Shown: piece after piece, positions 8,352-15,436 of the stretch | Layout: every line of letters starts with the position of its first letter | Numbering within the stretch: the first letter of the stretch is position 1 | From: CAJXCL01 sp964394335 | GTDB taxonomy: Bacteria; Nitrospinota; Nitrospinia; CAJXCL01 | DNA length: 35,697 nucleotides | Assembly: GCA_964394335.1 (NCBI GenBank) | Contig: CAYMVZ010000012.1 | Span: forward strand, 1 to 35,697 | Direction: 5' to 3' | Program-made: the position numbers and the translations under genes | The notes under the pieces: generated by a model | What the model was told of the DNA's origin: nothing | The model's input: only the letters and a program-made list of their open reading frames with translations | The model's database searches: none

Positions 8352-8380
8352 GTTGGTTCAAGCCTCTGCCTTGAACCAAC
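8352..8380. repeat. Perfect 11-bp inverted repeat
   Basis: GTTGGTTCAAG (8352-8362) and CTTGAACCAAC (8370-8380) pair exactly around a 7-nt loop. It lies in the 151-bp gap after modC. No T-run follows on either strand, so it is not a standard intrinsic terminator. It may be a transcript-end structure or a binding site. Confidence 0.6.
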
Positions 8381-8443
8381 AACTAAAGATCTATTACGAT
8401 TAATGCAATAATACTCTTGATCTTTCAGATTTTGCAAGTCTTT

Positions 8444-9526
8444 TCAATCATGTTGAAAAACATGTATTGCCTGCGCTTTTATGCTTGCAGAAAGTTTTGA
8501 TCCTTTTTGTATGGACAGATCTATAAATGAACGTTTTGTTATTAAAACAACCAGTGGAAAACCACAATCCAAGGTCAATTTTATTGTAACACCCTGTGGA
8601 GAGATATCAATAATCCTGCCGAAAAATCGATTTCTAGCGCTGCTTTCAGGAACATTCCCCTTTTCAATAATAATTTCTTCCGCACGAACACAAACAGCTA
8701 CTTTCGGTCCCATTACTCCTGTATCCAGCGCAACAAAGCTGCTTTTACCAACTTTTATATCAAGCAATCCTTCTGATCTGTCAACTATTTCACCTATCAG
8801 AACATTTTCCATTCCTACGATAGCGGCAACTGAAGGATCGTCAGGTTTGGTAAATACCTCATTAACTTCCCCCATTTGAACAACCTTGCCATCACTCATT
8901 ACTGCAATGCGATCTCCCATGATAATAGCCTCTGTCCTGTCATGGGTGACAAATATTGTAGGAATATGCAGTTTTTTTAAAATTTTCTTAAGTTCTCTTT
9001 GCAGTATCTCACGTGTCGGCAAGTCAAGGGATGATAATGGTTCATCAAGAAGCAGCAATTTAGGCATCCGGATAACTGTCCTCGCAATGGCTACCTTCTG
9101 CTTCTCACCTCCTGATAAAGAGCAGGGTTTTCTTTTTTCAAGTCCTTGAAGATTAAAAAGACTGACAAGTTCCCGGAATCTTTTTAGTTTTTCCTCTTTA
9201 GGTAAAGGAAGATTATAGATAATATTATTTTCTACCGTCATGTGAGGAAAGAGTGCAAAATCTTGAAAGAGCAAACCAACCGGCCTTTTCTGAGGAGGAA
9301 TAAAAATTTGATTTTCCGTATCTTCCCATGTTTCCCCTCCAAATTTTATTAACCCTTTATCCGATCTATCGAGTCCTGCTAAGGTTCTCAGGATTGTGCT
9401 TTTGCCCGCGCCAGACGAACCAAAGATAACAGTCCAAGACGAATCAGCAGGTATCATCAACATTGTACTTATTTTTTTGTCTCCATTGAGCTGCTTTTTT
9501 ATATTTATTAGTATTTCTGGTGCCAT
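8444..9526 (-). CDS. modC: Molybdate ABC transporter ATP-binding protein ModC
   Basis: A 360-aa ABC ATPase that powers molybdate (or tungstate) import. It has Walker A GSSGAGKST (36-44), Q-loop Gln88, the signature SLSGGEKQ (136-143), Walker B LLLLDE (157-162) and switch His195. The C-terminal ~110 residues fit the TOBE/Mop-like regulatory domain of ModC. Its start overlaps the end of modB by 19 nt, so the two are translationally coupled. Family assignment rests mainly on its place beside modB and modA, since other oligoanion importers have similar ATPases. Confidence 0.92.
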   Translation of the reverse strand: MAPEILINIKKQLNGDKKISTMLMIPADSSWTVIFGSSGAGKSTILRTLAGLDRSDKGLIKFGGETWEDTENQIFIPPQKRPVGLLFQDFALFPHMTVENNIIYNLPLPKEEKLKRFRELVSLFNLQGLEKRKPCSLSGGEKQKVAIARTVIRMPKLLLLDEPLSSLDLPTREILQRELKKILKKLHIPTIFVTHDRTEAIIMGDRIAVMSDGKVVQMGEVNEVFTKPDDPSVAAIVGMENVLIGEIVDRSEGLLDIKVGKSSFVALDTGVMGPKVAVCVRAEEIIIEKGNVPESSARNRFFGRIIDISPQGVTIKLTLDCGFPLVVLITKRSFIDLSIQKGSKLSASIKAQAIHVFQHD

Positions 9527-10185
9527 AAGACCAAATCTCTCCTGTTGATCAAATAAACCACTGAAAGCACTGTAAAAGAAACTATAAGAAGAAATAAAGA
9601 AGTCTGTCCGGCGTCTTGATAATTTAACGCTTGAACTTTATCATAAATATCTATAGACACTGTCCGAGTAACACCGGGGATATTCCCGCCTACCATTAAT
9701 ACAACGCCAAACTCTCCCAGCGTATGCGCGAAAGAGAGTACCAGTCCGGTAACAACTCCCGGTATAGAAAGTGGTAAAATAATTGTCAAAAAAGTTTTTA
9801 ATTTAGACGCCCCAAGAGTCCAGGATGCTTCAATAAACCTCTTATCAACTGAATCGAATGAGGTAATAAAGGGCTGAACAGCAAATGGAAGGCTATATAA
9901 TACAGAGGCAATGACAAGGCCCTGAAAAGAAAAAGGAAGCGTGGTCCCGAATAATTCCGTATATACCCGACCGAGAAAACTATTTGGACTGATTGCGACA
10001 AGGACATAGTAACCCAATACCGTGGGAGGAAGAACAAGGGGTAGTGCGACAACCGCTTCAACCAGAAATCTGAATTTCAACTTTGAAAAACTTATCCAGT
10101 AAGCCAAAGGTATGCCTATCAAAAAGAGAATAGCTGAGACAATTGTGGCAAGCTTTGCCGTAAGTATTATTGCTTCCCAGTTCAT
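9508..10185 (-). CDS. modB: Molybdate ABC transporter permease ModB
   Basis: A 225-aa inner-membrane permease with about five to six hydrophobic helices. VALPLVLPPTVLGYYVL (near 45-61) is the typical ModB segment. The EAA loop that contacts ModC is EASWTLGASKLKTFLTIILP. Length is normal for ModB. GGGAG lies upstream of the ATG. The 141-bp gap to modA carries no gene. Confidence 0.93.
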   Translation of the reverse strand: MNWEAIILTAKLATIVSAILFLIGIPLAYWISFSKLKFRFLVEAVVALPLVLPPTVLGYYVLVAISPNSFLGRVYTELFGTTLPFSFQGLVIASVLYSLPFAVQPFITSFDSVDKRFIEASWTLGASKLKTFLTIILPLSIPGVVTGLVLSFAHTLGEFGVVLMVGGNIPGVTRTVSIDIYDKVQALNYQDAGQTSLFLLIVSFTVLSVVYLINRRDLVLWHQKY

Positions 10186-10326
10186 TATTTACTCCCATCA
10201 ACCTTATTAGTACTGCCAGGCTTACCTCCACAACAGACAGTGCAAAGGTGCCAGTTGACAATAAACAGTTGGTAACAAAAAGATTTTATTCGCTGTTGAT
10301 TGTTCATTTTTTATTTGTAGTTCTAT

Positions 10327-11157
10327 TTATCCATTGCCAGCTGCCTGCTGCTTACTGCCTGCTTCCACCGGAAGATTAAAACCATTGTGAATTAAAATAG
10401 TTCTTCCTTCCTTACTTTGCAGAAAATTAGAAAATTCTTTGACCAATGAAGATTTTTTAGTTCTTGTCAATATAGTAAATCCCTGTTCTAAGGTGGGATA
10501 AGTTTCGGCAGGAATTTCCATGTATGAAACGCGTCCGAATTCTTTTGCTTTTATAGCAAGAGAAAGAGCAATAATTCCTGCCTCTGCTGCTCCAGATTCT
10601 ACAAACTGTGCGGCTTGTGATATATTTTCTCCCAACACGAGTTTTTCTTTAAGCGTTTTATAAATATTTTTACTTTTCAAAAAGGCCACTGCCGCCTTGC
10701 CATAAGGTGCATGGGCAGGGTTAGCAATAGCAATTTTTTTTACTGCTGGATGAAGCAGTGATTTTATACCTAATTTTTGAATTTCTATTCCGGAATCAAC
10801 CGGCACCATCACAACCATTCTTCCAAAAGCATAAACTGTAACCTCTTTGCCAAGGCCTCTTTTTTCCAATTCCTCAGGATATCTTATATCAGCGGAAAAA
10901 TAGAGATCAAAAGGGGCTCCATTGATTATCTGATTAAAAAAATTACCGGACGATCCGTAAACAGTTTTAACCTTAATGTCAGGATTCTTTTTTTCAAAAA
11001 GCCGGATGATATCATCCATAGCAAATTTAAGGTTTGAAGCTGCGGCAACAAGAATTGCGTCCTTTCCTTTAGCAGCACTGCTAACCCAAAAAAAACAGGT
11101 GACGACAAAAATAATTATTCCTGAAAAACAAACAAAATTATTAAAATTTCTTTTCAT
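10327..11157 (-). CDS. modA: Molybdate-binding periplasmic protein ModA
   Basis: A 276-aa solute-binding protein. The N-terminal signal peptide (MKRNFNN, then a hydrophobic core to about residue 28) ends near SSAAKG. The mature start ILVAAASNLKFAMDDI and the GSSG / GAPFDLYFSAD motifs match the oxyanion-binding pocket of ModA. I chose the ATG at 11157 over an in-frame TTG at 11190, since AAAAGGAG lies about 13 nt upstream. It overlaps the end of modE by 17 nt. The last ~12 codons (AGSKQQAAGNG) lie in a low-complexity CTGCCTGCTG-type tract and are probably an acquired tail. Confidence 0.92.
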   Translation of the reverse strand: MKRNFNNFVCFSGIIIFVVTCFFWVSSAAKGKDAILVAAASNLKFAMDDIIRLFEKKNPDIKVKTVYGSSGNFFNQIINGAPFDLYFSADIRYPEELEKRGLGKEVTVYAFGRMVVMVPVDSGIEIQKLGIKSLLHPAVKKIAIANPAHAPYGKAAVAFLKSKNIYKTLKEKLVLGENISQAAQFVESGAAEAGIIALSLAIKAKEFGRVSYMEIPAETYPTLEQGFTILTRTKKSSLVKEFSNFLQSKEGRTILIHNGFNLPVEAGSKQQAAGNG

Positions 11158-11563
11158 ATAAGACAGACAACTCCTTTTTCCTTTTTTCAAAAAAACTCAA
11201 CAAATCAGAGCGGAGTTTCCAAAACAAAGTAATCGCTTTTTCACCATGTTTGGTGAGAATGGTTCCACCCCCGCCCTTTCCTCCGGTAAAACGATCCACC
11301 AATGGTTTTTCCGATAGTTTGTTCATAGAAGCCACAAGTTCCCACGCATTCCGATATGACATCCCCATTGATTTGGCCGCTTTAGTTATCGAACCGTAAT
11401 CCTTTATTCTTTCTAAAAGAACAACCCTTCCATACCCAAGGAAGGTCTCCTCTTTTTCGGATATCCATATCCTGCCATTTATCGAATAATCATTTTCATA
11501 TCTTCTATGTGGGCTGGTTCTTTTCTTTTTTTTTGTTTTATGCTTTGATTCTGATGTTTTCAT
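11141..11563 (-). CDS. modE: ModE-type N-terminal winged-helix regulator (no Mop domain)
   Basis: A 140-aa regulator matching the LysR-like winged helix of ModE. After a basic lead (MKTSESKHKTKKKKR) come WISEKEETFLGYGRVVLLERI, GSITKAAKSMGMSYRNAWELV (recognition helix) and the wing region FTGGKGGGGTILTKHGEK. The C-terminal molybdate-binding Mop/TOBE repeats of full-length ModE (about 260 aa) are missing. The start at 11563 is weakly supported (AAGG upstream). The frame is open further upstream, but that part runs through the hairpin-rich leader. It heads the modEABC operon and probably controls it; how it senses molybdate is unclear. Confidence 0.85.
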   Translation of the reverse strand: MKTSESKHKTKKKKRTSPHRRYENDYSINGRIWISEKEETFLGYGRVVLLERIKDYGSITKAAKSMGMSYRNAWELVASMNKLSEKPLVDRFTGGKGGGGTILTKHGEKAITLFWKLRSDLLSFFEKRKKELSVLYEKKF

Positions 11564-11613
11564 TATAAGTGACCTTGAATTTGAAGCGCCTAAACCGGCC
11601 AGCAGCCGTAACC

Positions 11614-11664
11614 GCAATTCGGCAGGGAGAACCGAATTGGACGATTTTCTTTTTAAAACGTCCG
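11614..11664 (-). promoter_or_regulatory. Hairpin-rich leader upstream of modE
   Basis: On the minus strand two hairpins lie end to end. GGACG..CGTCC has a 15-nt A/T loop. CAATTCGG..CCGAATTG has 8-bp perfect arms and the loop TTCTCCCTG. They would form in the 5' leader of modE mRNA. No match to the Moco riboswitch core could be seen, so this may equally be a palindromic repeat element. Confidence 0.4.
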
Positions 11665-12386
11665 AAGAGTTGAGGCCAGGGAAGACCGCGCTAAGCTCAG
11701 CTTTGCCGAAATCAAATAGGACTACCGCTCAGTACACCGCTTAAAAATTTTCTATAACAAAAAACATAAATTTATTATTAAGGTATTAAGTGAACCAAAG
11801 TTAATAATTTCAGTCTTTTTAATCTTAAGGCATTTGATTTATTAGCGTAATATACAAAAAGGAATAACCCTTGTCAACGAATTTTTATTTACCCCAGTTA
11901 AGTTTTAATGATCTCTTTAATAAGAGAAAATATTTGTGGCTTATTTAAAGGCAGGGATCAGAAGGACGACTGAAGTTCCTTGATCCTTGATAGGATTAAG
12001 AATCAGTTGAGACCGTAATTCGTGCCTAAACCTGTTATTGTTGTTATGTCTTTTTTCGACAGAAATGTAGTCCTTGCAAATGGGAGGGTTGTCCTATCTT
12101 AGTCTTTTGCAATCGGTGTAAGATATTTGTATTTGTTACCCAGTACATTTATAATGATATTTGCACCCTAATCCAAACAATTACGCAAAGGGTTATTTGC
12201 TTTTAGGCCATATTCGCTGTAATACCTAAAATTAGAAGTTTCAATTCATTCAACATTTCTATAATAGCGAACAAGTACGCGCTTTACATAAAACTACATA
12301 TTGAAGGAGAGAGGGAGCCCCCTTTTCTCAATAGCTTTATTAGAAGATCAATGGTTAAAGTCCTGCAAGAAAAGCTAATCTGAACC
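11665..12386. other. AT-rich divergent intergenic region
   Basis: Lies between the divergent modE and response-regulator genes. No open frame with a ribosome-binding site or recognisable product was found on either strand. It should hold both promoters, but I could not pick a convincing -35/-10 pair or a full ModE operator. Confidence 0.6.
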
Positions 12387-13010
12387 ATGAAAAAGAATTT
12401 TTTAATAATTGAAGATAGCATTAGTCAAGCCAAGCATTTGGAAGCATTGCTTCAAGATAACAAATTCAACTGTACAATAGTTGATACATTAAAAAAAACC
12501 ACAGCTATTCTAAAAAAGCAGGCTTTTTTTATGGCATTTCTTGATTTAAACCTGCCTGATGGACATGGTTTTGAAATACTGGAATTTATTGATAAAAACA
12601 AGCTTGATGTTATTGTAGCTGTTATAAGTGTTTTGATAGACCCCGACTCTATTATTAAATCATTTAAATTAGGGGCTGTCGACTATTTGATCAAACCGGT
12701 CAAAGAAGATGCTTTACTAAACACAATCAAAAACGCAAGTAAGAAAAGAGAAGGAGAGTTGCCGCTGCTTCAGAAAAATTTGAACTTTACTGCTACAAAA
12801 AACTTATTAACACCAAGAGAGTACGAAATCCTTAAAATGATAGTTTCAGGAGGTAATTACAAAAATATAACCGACAAACTATTCATCAGCCCAAATACTC
12901 TTAAAGTTCATACAAAAAGTATTTTTCATAAACTGCTATTGAAAGGAAGAACAGAAATTGTTTATCATTTTAATTGTTGTGATATCAAAGATCATTTAAA
13001 TGATCTTTAA
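12387..13010 (+). CDS. LuxR/NarL-type response regulator
   Basis: A 207-aa response regulator. The receiver has the acidic pair Glu9/Asp10, phosphoacceptor Asp53 in FLDLNLPDG, and Lys103 in LIKPV. The C-terminal GerE/LuxR helix-turn-helix runs over about 140-195 (LTPREYEILKMI, ISPNTLKVHTKSIFHKL). A TGA immediately before the ATG in the same frame fixes the start, although the ribosome-binding site is weak. No kinase is adjacent. It is divergent from modEABC and convergent with mobA, so a role in molybdoenzyme gene control is plausible but only by position. Its last residues, KDHLNDL, come from a palindrome shared with mobA. Confidence 0.9.
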   Translation: MKKNFLIIEDSISQAKHLEALLQDNKFNCTIVDTLKKTTAILKKQAFFMAFLDLNLPDGHGFEILEFIDKNKLDVIVAVISVLIDPDSIIKSFKLGAVDYLIKPVKEDALLNTIKNASKKREGELPLLQKNLNFTATKNLLTPREYEILKMIVSGGNYKNITDKLFISPNTLKVHTKSIFHKLLLKGRTEIVYHFNCCDIKDHLNDL

Positions 13011-13581
13011 CTAAGGAAAAATCATGAGGCGTATTCATATTAAAAAATGGAGATAAATGGTCGTCTTCAAATTTGAATTCCTCTATAATATTGCAGTTTA
13101 GATCTTCCACAATATCTTTCAACCCCAGGAAGCCTCCAGCCAATTTTTTTTTTAAGATATCAAAACACTTTAAGGAATAAGCGGCGTGCAGAAAGTGTAA
13201 TTTTCCACTGTGTTTAGGTATTACGGCGTCATAACCTTTAAGTCTGTCAACTATTTTTCTAATTACGCTTGCACTCACAAACGGCATATCACAGGCTGTA
13301 ACAAAAATATCCTTAGAAGAATGGTGGAGCGCCGTATATATACCTACCAGTGGACCTTTTCCTTTTACTAAATCCGGATATGTTTTTAAATTAAACTCTC
13401 TGTAGAGTTCTTCATCATTTACAATTATAATATTATTACTAAAAACTTCTTTCATCTCAGTTATTATTCTTTCAATTACTCTTTTGCCATTAATCTTGGC
13501 CAGGGCTTTTTGAGAACCAAACCTTCTATTTTCTCCACCGGCCAGAATTACGCCTGTCATGTCCTGTTTTAGAGGTTTCAT
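12985..13581 (-). CDS. mobA: Molybdenum cofactor guanylyltransferase MobA
   Basis: A 198-aa nucleotidyltransferase that joins GMP to molybdopterin to make the bis-MGD precursor. It shows the MobA signature VILAGGENRRFGSQKAL (11-27), the KGKGPLVGI segment and the metal-binding CDMP (97-100). The C-terminal NMNTPHDF matches the family (NINTPEDL type). Starts at 13581 or at Met8 (13560) are both possible; neither has a strong ribosome-binding site. Its 3' end overlaps the response regulator by 26 bp. Confidence 0.93.
   Translation of the reverse strand: MKPLKQDMTGVILAGGENRRFGSQKALAKINGKRVIERIITEMKEVFSNNIIIVNDEELYREFNLKTYPDLVKGKGPLVGIYTALHHSSKDIFVTACDMPFVSASVIRKIVDRLKGYDAVIPKHSGKLHFLHAAYSLKCFDILKKKLAGGFLGLKDIVEDLNCNIIEEFKFEDDHLSPFFNMNTPHDFSLVKDHLNDL
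12987..13008. repeat. 22-bp perfect palindrome at the convergent gene junction
   Basis: The half-site AAAGATCATTT is followed directly by its reverse complement. It encodes the C-terminus of both overlapping genes, so both proteins end in KDHLNDL. It could fold as a short hairpin in either transcript. Confidence 0.9.
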
Positions 13582-13692
13582 AATTAAATCTTAATTTTTG
13601 TTTAATTTTTTGTTCACTTTACACTTTAGTTACTTTAATGCTAAAATATCAAATTTTGATAAAAATACAAAATTTATAAGGAGCTGACAACA

Positions 13693-14598
13693 ATGAAGGA
13701 CGTTACATTTAAAAATGAAACATTGCGTATAGCAACTGCCGGTTCAACCGTCAAGTGCTCCCCTCACTCCATTCAGGCCATTCAAAACGGGACCGTTCCA
13801 AAAGGAGACCCCCTGCCTTACGCAAAGGCTGCCGCTTTTTTAGCGGTAAAAAAAACCCCCTTCCTTATCCCCCACTGCCATCCACTCCTTATAGAAAGTG
13901 TGGACGTTGATTTTAAAATTAAGGGAAATGAAATTAATATTGAAGTTGTCGTAACAGCATCAGCAAAAACCGGAATGGAAATGGAAGCATTAACCGGCGC
14001 AAGTGTTGCCGCACTTACCATTTACGACATTTTAAAGCCGATAGATGATGATATTGAAATTACATCTGTAAAACTCTTGAAAAAACGGGGCGGCAAAAGC
14101 GACTTTAAGGTGACTTTGCCCGACGGGTTTAAAGCTGCTGTTATCGTTACTTCAGACAGTACTCACAAGGGAACAAGGGAAGATAAGTCAGGAAAGGTTA
14201 TTGTAGAAACTCTTAAAAATTTTAATGTCATGGACATCGATTATGAAGTACTCCCGGATGAAAAAGAATTAATCAAAAAGAAAATTGAAAGTTACTGTGC
14301 TGATGGAATGCATATGGTTATTACTACCGGAGGCACTGGTCCGGGGCCAAGAGATGTTACTGTTGAAGCAACAAGTGAAGTTATTAAAAGAGAACTACCC
14401 GGTATTGCAGAGACGATCAAGGCTTACGGACAAAAAAGGACGCCATATGCCATGTTTTCAAGGGGCTTAGTAGGAATAAATGGAAAAACAGTGATCATCA
14501 ACTTTCCCGGCTCTACCAATGGCGTAAAAGAAGGTATGGACGCAACATTCCCCGCTATATTTCATATTTACGCAATGATGGAGGGGAAAGGGCATTGA
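13693..14598 (+). CDS. moaCB: Bifunctional MoaC-MogA/MoaB fusion
   Basis: A 301-aa fusion for two steps of molybdopterin synthesis. Residues 1-140 are MoaC (cyclic pyranopterin phosphate synthase): KKTPFLIPHCHPLLI (53-67), KTGMEMEALTGASVAALTIYD (split over 92-112) and LLKKRGGKSDFK. Residues 145-301 are a MogA/MoaB-type molybdopterin adenylyltransferase: SDST (Asp155), TTGGTGPGPRD (211-221) and the NFPGST block. Both active sites look complete. AAGGAG lies upstream of the ATG. With mobA and modABC it covers Mo uptake, MPT adenylation and GMP addition. The moaA, moaD, moaE and moeA genes are not in the window. Confidence 0.93.
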   Translation: MKDVTFKNETLRIATAGSTVKCSPHSIQAIQNGTVPKGDPLPYAKAAAFLAVKKTPFLIPHCHPLLIESVDVDFKIKGNEINIEVVVTASAKTGMEMEALTGASVAALTIYDILKPIDDDIEITSVKLLKKRGGKSDFKVTLPDGFKAAVIVTSDSTHKGTREDKSGKVIVETLKNFNVMDIDYEVLPDEKELIKKKIESYCADGMHMVITTGGTGPGPRDVTVEATSEVIKRELPGIAETIKAYGQKRTPYAMFSRGLVGINGKTVIINFPGSTNGVKEGMDATFPAIFHIYAMMEGKGH

Positions 14599-14602
14599 AA
14601 AA

Positions 14603-14633
14603 CTGCTGTCAGTGGTCAGCTATCGGCTATCAG
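14603..14633. repeat. AGCTGA-rich degenerate repeat, left
   Basis: An AGTGGTCAGC..ATCGGCTATCAG tract lies just after moaCB. In inverted orientation it resembles 14711-14736 and belongs to the same loose repeat type as 7373-7395. Confidence 0.4.
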
Positions 14634-14710
14634 AAAACCCTCAACCAATTGAGTTTTTTGTGTCTAAGATTTGGCATTGCTAAGTGAAAATTTAAGCTTC
14701 TGTTTTTTTT

Positions 14711-14736
14711 AGCTGAAGGCTGACTGCTGAAAGCTG
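14711..14736. repeat. AGCTGA-rich degenerate repeat, right
   Basis: AGCTGAAGGCTGACTGCTGA and the following bases form a second copy, inverted relative to 14603-14633. It ends 4 bp from the stop codon of the small zinc-ribbon gene. Confidence 0.4.
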
Positions 14737-14739
14737 GTC

Positions 14740-14946
14740 TTAACTTGTCGATAGAACAATATTTTTATTTTCGGCTTGGCTGTCCTTCTTTTTCCCGACA
14801 GAAGTACCACATAAAGAACAAGAATAATCAAAGAGATTTCCGTCCGGAAGAATCAACAGTAACCTCTCCCTCGTCTCTGTCGCCTGTTTGCACTTCGGAC
14901 AATACAACGAAGAAGCCTGAAATTTTTTAAATTCTTTGTGTTGCAT
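14740..14946 (-). CDS. Small zinc-ribbon protein
   Basis: A 68-aa protein with two Cys pairs, CPKC (16-19) and CSLC (43-46), separated by LLLILPDGNLFDYS. This matches a zinc-ribbon arrangement seen in short uncharacterised cytoplasmic proteins of Desulfobacterota-like bacteria. No clear ribosome-binding site precedes the ATG, and the C-terminal tail (after GKKKD) is low complexity. It is divergent from dodecin. The function is unknown. Confidence 0.65.
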   Translation of the reverse strand: MQHKEFKKFQASSLYCPKCKQATETRERLLLILPDGNLFDYSCSLCGTSVGKKKDSQAENKNIVLSTS

Positions 14947-15024
14947 AAAAAAATAATAACAAATATTCTAAAACAAAACAATTGTTAAAAAAAAATTTAG
15001 ATAGATATTTATACAATATCAGGG

Positions 15025-15053
15025 TTGACATTAGTTTATAGATGCATCATATT
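15025..15053 (+). promoter_or_regulatory. Probable sigma-70 promoter of dodecin
   Basis: TTGACA (15025-15030) is a perfect -35 box. After 17 nt, CATATT (15048-15053) matches 4 of 6 bases of the -10 consensus. It lies about 40 bp upstream of the dodecin start. Confidence 0.5.
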
Positions 15054-15090
15054 AATGTTTTATTAACAAATTTTTCAAAAGGAGATATAA

Positions 15091-15300
15091 ATGTCCGGTG
15101 GCACTTATAAATTAATTGAATTAGTAGGAACTTCTAAAGAAAGCTTTGAAGATGCAGTTAACAACGCTGTTAAAGAGGCTGCAAAAACACTAAAAAACCT
15201 CTCCTGGCTGGAAGTAGTTGAACAGCGCGGGCACATCGCTGACGGGAAAGTTTCCGAATACCAGGTGAAAGTAAAAGTATCTTTCAAGATTAAAAGGTAA
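15091..15300 (+). CDS. Dodecin flavin-binding protein
   Basis: A 69-aa dodecin. It has the family pattern YKLIELVGTSKESFEDAV, KTLKNLSWLEVVEQRG (Trp39 is the flavin-stacking Trp) and a C-terminal YQVKVKVSFKI strand. Dodecins form hollow dodecamers that store or buffer riboflavin, FMN or related flavins. AAAAGGAG lies 6 to 7 nt before the ATG. It has its own promoter upstream and an intrinsic terminator downstream, so it is probably monocistronic. Confidence 0.95.
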   Translation: MSGGTYKLIELVGTSKESFEDAVNNAVKEAAKTLKNLSWLEVVEQRGHIADGKVSEYQVKVKVSFKIKR

Positions 15301-15356
15301 CGCTAATACTCCATCATTCCATTATTCCTGAACGAGGCATATTTATCTACCTCAAG

Positions 15357-15393
15357 AAACATCTTTAAGCTAATGAAAGATGTTTGCCTTTTT
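15357..15393 (+). terminator. Intrinsic terminator after dodecin
   Basis: AAACATCTTT (15357-15366) and AAAGATGTTT (15376-15385) form a perfect 10-bp stem with a 9-nt loop, followed by GCCTTTTTG. The stem is AT-rich but the geometry is that of a Rho-independent terminator. Confidence 0.7.
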
Positions 15394-15436
15394 GAGTTCT
15401 TCATTTTATTTATTATACTTTTAAACGCGCTTTTCA

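Noticed and set aside
8481..9149. Plus-strand open frames opposite modC
   Set aside because: Antisense shadows of a clearly conserved ABC ATPase gene.
11564..11617. Longer modE start at a TTG
   Set aside because: No ribosome-binding site, and the sequence is the hairpin leader.
11860..11880. Possible ModE-operator half-site in GCGTAATATAC
   Set aside because: Only a weak half-site and no partner at the right distance.
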